NCBI GenBank assembly: GCA_003343905.1
Contig: QAKI01000059.1
Span: 1-22,428, forward strand
Direction: 5' to 3'
Length of the DNA stretch: 22,428 nucleotides
Source: Subdoligranulum variabile
GTDB lineage: Bacteria; Bacillota; Clostridia; Oscillospirales; Ruminococcaceae
The stretch's first letter is position 1. The number at the start of each line of letters is the position of its first letter. A program made the position numbers and the translations under genes. The notes beneath the pieces were generated by a model that saw nothing but the letters and a program-made list of their open reading frames with translations, was not told the DNA's origin and searched no databases. Positions 20,616 to 22,428 of the stretch are shown piece after piece.

Positions 20616-21509
20616 TTATTCCATCACCATGTCGCGGTCGAGCACCGCGTCCACATAGGCTTTCTGCTCGTCGGTCAAGGGGGCGAAGGGCGCGCGGGCG
20701 CTGCCCACCGGGTAGCCCTGGCGCGCCAGTTCGTACTTGATGGCGGGGATCAGCCCCACGCGGCACATGGCTTCCATGCAGTTGTTGGCCTTGTGCTGCA
20801 GGGCCAGTGCTTCCTCCCGCCGGCCTTCCGCGAACAGCGTGAAGATCTTTTTGTAGTGGGGCAGCATCATGTTGAAGGTGCTGCCGATGGACCCGATGCA
20901 TCCCAGCGCCTGCCCGGCCACCATCGTTTCGTCGTAGCCGTCAAAAGCGATCAGGCCGGGGTTCAGGTTCAGGATGCGTTCCATCTGGAACAGGTTGTAG
21001 TTGGTCTGCTTCACGCCCAGGATCGCGCCGCTGCGGAACAGCGCGATGTAGTCGGGGTCCGCCACGTCGAACTCCTTGTGGGTATTGCCGGGGAAATTGT
21101 AGATCAGCACCGGCGCGCCCGAAGCCTCGGCGATGGCATAGTAGTAGCTGCATATTTCTTTGGGCGAAAAGCCATAGTAGAAGGGGGCCGTCGCGGCGCA
21201 GAAGTCATACCCCAGCGCCATGGCGGCTTTGGCGTAGCGCACGGCTTCGTCCGTGCCGATGGCCCCCACATGGGCGATCAGGTTGGCGCGGCCCTGCATG
21301 GCGGCGGCCGCTTCCAGCACCTGAAGGCGCTCCGCTTCCGTCAGCAGGAAGCACTCGCCGCTGCTGCCGGCCACAAAAAATCCGGCGGCGCCTTCGCGCA
21401 GGTTGCGCTCCATCACGGCCTGCAGGGCGGCGGCGTCCACGCGGCCCCGGGCGTCATACGCGGTGATGCAGGCGGAGTAAATGCCGCCGAGCTGCTCTCT
21501 GGTTTTCAT
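20616..21509 (-). CDS. nanA: N-acetylneuraminate lyase-like aldolase
   Basis: A 297-residue (beta/alpha)8 aldolase of the DapA/NanA family. The carboxylate-binding GSSGE (48-52), catalytic Tyr137 (IYNFP) and Schiff-base Lys167 (LGVKQTN) are present. The sequence FDGYDETMVAGQALGCIGSIGSTFNMM is much closer to N-acetylneuraminate lyase (GYDE, GGIGSTYNIM) than to dihydrodipicolinate synthase. It would split sialic acid into N-acetylmannosamine and pyruvate. The start at 21509 follows CGGAGG; a frame from 21584 runs through the promoter. No other nan gene is in the window. A related 2-keto-3-deoxy sugar-acid aldolase is the main alternative. Confidence 0.8.
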   Translation of the reverse strand: MKTREQLGGIYSACITAYDARGRVDAAALQAVMERNLREGAAGFFVAGSSGECFLLTEAERLQVLEAAAAMQGRANLIAHVGAIGTDEAVRYAKAAMALGYDFCAATAPFYYGFSPKEICSYYYAIAEASGAPVLIYNFPGNTHKEFDVADPDYIALFRSGAILGVKQTNYNLFQMERILNLNPGLIAFDGYDETMVAGQALGCIGSIGSTFNMMLPHYKKIFTLFAEGRREEALALQHKANNCMEAMCRVGLIPAIKYELARQGYPVGSARAPFAPLTDEQKAYVDAVLDRDMVME

Positions 21510-21569
21510 AACGACTGCCTCCGTTTTTTGTTCAAAGTCCCTGTTTTTTGGTGCAGAACATGGAAAGTA

Positions 21570-21575
21570 TTTATA
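21570..21575 (-). promoter_or_regulatory. -10 box candidate of the lyase gene
   Basis: TATAAA on the minus strand (21575-21570) in an AT-rich patch (CTATATAAATAC) about 60 bp before the lyase ATG. No convincing -35 is seen at 16-18 bp. Confidence 0.35.
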
Positions 21576-21677
21576 TAGTAGCACAAACCATGCCCCGCCG
21601 CAACGGCCTGGCAGGGCCGAAAATGCCCCCGGAGGACGAAAAATGCAAATGTCACAATTATTTAAGTTTTTTTAGCC

Positions 21678-21705
21678 TTGCTTTTGGGCGCAAAACATGT
21701 ATAAT
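21678..21705 (+). promoter_or_regulatory. Promoter of pckA
   Basis: TTGCTT (21678-21683) and a perfect TATAAT (21700-21705) are 16 bp apart in an AT-rich stretch with a T-run just upstream. It lies about 83 bp before the pckA ATG. The quality of the boxes fits a strongly expressed gene. Confidence 0.75.
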
Positions 21706-21714
21706 AAAGGTAGC

Positions 21715-21759
21715 ATGGGGGACAAGGGGCCGGCGGTTCCCCATTGTGTACGGCCGGCC
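21715..21759 (+). promoter_or_regulatory. pckA leader: overlapping hairpins, possible pseudoknot
   Basis: ATGGGG (21715-21720) can pair with CCCCAT (21739-21744), and GGCCGGC (21728-21734) with GCCGGCC (21753-21759). The two helices interleave, so they form either an H-type pseudoknot (loops of 7, 4 and 8 nt) or two exclusive structures. The ribosome site lies 12 nt further on. A regulatory role is inference. Confidence 0.4.
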
Positions 21760-21787
21760 TAATCGTATAGAGAAAGAGGTATATAAC

Positions 21788-22428
21788 ATGGCAAAGCTGG
21801 ATCTTACCAAGTATGGCATCAGCGGCACGACCGAGATCGTGTACAATCCTTCGTATGACGAACTCTTCGCTGAAGAGACCAAGCCCGGCCTGGATGGCTA
21901 CGAGAAGGGCCAGGTCAGCGAACTGGGCGCCGTCAACGTCATGACCGGCATTTACACCGGCCGTTCCCCCAAGGATAAGTTCATCGTCATGGACGAGAAC
22001 TCCAAGGATACCGTGTGGTGGACCTCCGAGGGCTACAAGAACGACAACAAGCCCGCCAGCAAGGAAGCCTGGGCTGCCTGCAAGGACCTGGCGATCAAGG
22101 AGCTGTCCAACAAGCGCCTGTTCGTGGTCGACGCCTTCTGCGGCGCCAACAAGGACACCCGCATGGCCATCCGCTTCATCATGGAAGTGGCCTGGCAGGC
22201 TCACTTCGTCACCAACATGTTCATCCGTCCCACTGCCGAGGAGCTGGAGAACTTCGAGCCTGACTTCGTCGTTTACAACGCCTCCAAGGCCAAGGTCGAG
22301 AACTACAAGGAACTGGGCCTGAACTCTGAGACTGCCGTTGTCTTCAACATCACCAGCCGCGAGCAGGTCATCCTGAACACCTGGTACGGCGGCGAGATGA
22401 AGAAGGGCATGTTCTCCATGATGAACTA
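21788..22428 (+). CDS. pckA: Phosphoenolpyruvate carboxykinase (ATP), 5' part
   Basis: An open frame from ATG 21788 to the window end (213 codons plus two bases), with AGAAAGAGG before it. Residues 55-65 read TGRSPKDKFIV, and the last visible residues read NTWYGGEMKKGMFSMMNY; both are signatures of the ATP-dependent enzyme, which converts oxaloacetate and ATP to PEP, CO2 and ADP, or runs in reverse when PEP is carboxylated in fermenters. The kinase P-loop and metal sites lie beyond the window. Codon use is strongly biased (GGC, AAG, ATC, AAC), as in highly expressed genes. The truncation is due only to the window edge. Confidence 0.93.
   Translation, partial: MAKLDLTKYGISGTTEIVYNPSYDELFAEETKPGLDGYEKGQVSELGAVNVMTGIYTGRSPKDKFIVMDENSKDTVWWTSEGYKNDNKPASKEAWAACKDLAIKELSNKRLFVVDAFCGANKDTRMAIRFIMEVAWQAHFVTNMFIRPTAEELENFEPDFVVYNASKAKVENYKELGLNSETAVVFNITSREQVILNTWYGGEMKKGMFSMMN

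Overview
This window looks like chromosomal DNA of a high-GC gut Clostridium-type Firmicute, probably Oscillospiraceae/Ruminococcaceae (Gemmiger, Subdoligranulum or Faecalibacterium relatives). The grounds are strong AGGAGG ribosome sites, an ATP-type PEP carboxykinase, a PadR/DUF2812 pair, a DUF368 membrane protein, a YesM/YesN-type two-component system and an ABC sugar importer with no ATPase of its own. The genus is inference only. No rRNA, tRNA, CRISPR array, transposase, integrase or phage gene was seen.

Left flank (1-7676, very GC-rich): a PadR regulator and its DUF2812 membrane partner; a DUF3788 protein; a convergent XRE regulator with a membrane tail and a likely palindromic operator; a structured leader of about 240 nt; a UvrA-like ATPase lacking the UvrB-binding domain; a DUF368 polyprenyl-phosphate translocase; and a PgcA-type phosphoglucomutase ending at a perfect 23-bp hairpin.

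Central block (about 7677-20604, visibly lower and more mixed GC): a self-contained carbohydrate-type locus. Five tightly coupled minus-strand genes (YdjC/ChbG-like deacetylase, metallo-beta-lactamase-fold hydrolase, esterase-D-like hydrolase, HSL/BD-FAE-like esterase, DUF3237) diverge from plus-strand genes for a YesM-type kinase, an AraC-type response regulator, a lipoprotein solute-binding protein, two permeases, a CE2-like SGNH esterase and a NIF3-like metal protein. None of the hydrolases has a signal peptide. The simplest reading is that a substrate is sensed outside, imported intact and stripped of acyl groups in the cytoplasm. There is no glycoside hydrolase in the window, so the substrate is unknown. 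A 17-bp direct repeat at exact 21-bp spacing before the binding-protein promoter is the likely binding site of the response regulator.

Right flank (20605-22428, GC-rich again): a convergent N-acetylneuraminate-lyase-like gene, then the start of pckA behind a consensus promoter and a leader that can fold as an H-type pseudoknot. pckA runs off the window end.

The best candidates for something undescribed are the deacylation/import locus as a unit and the structured leader of the UvrA-like gene.
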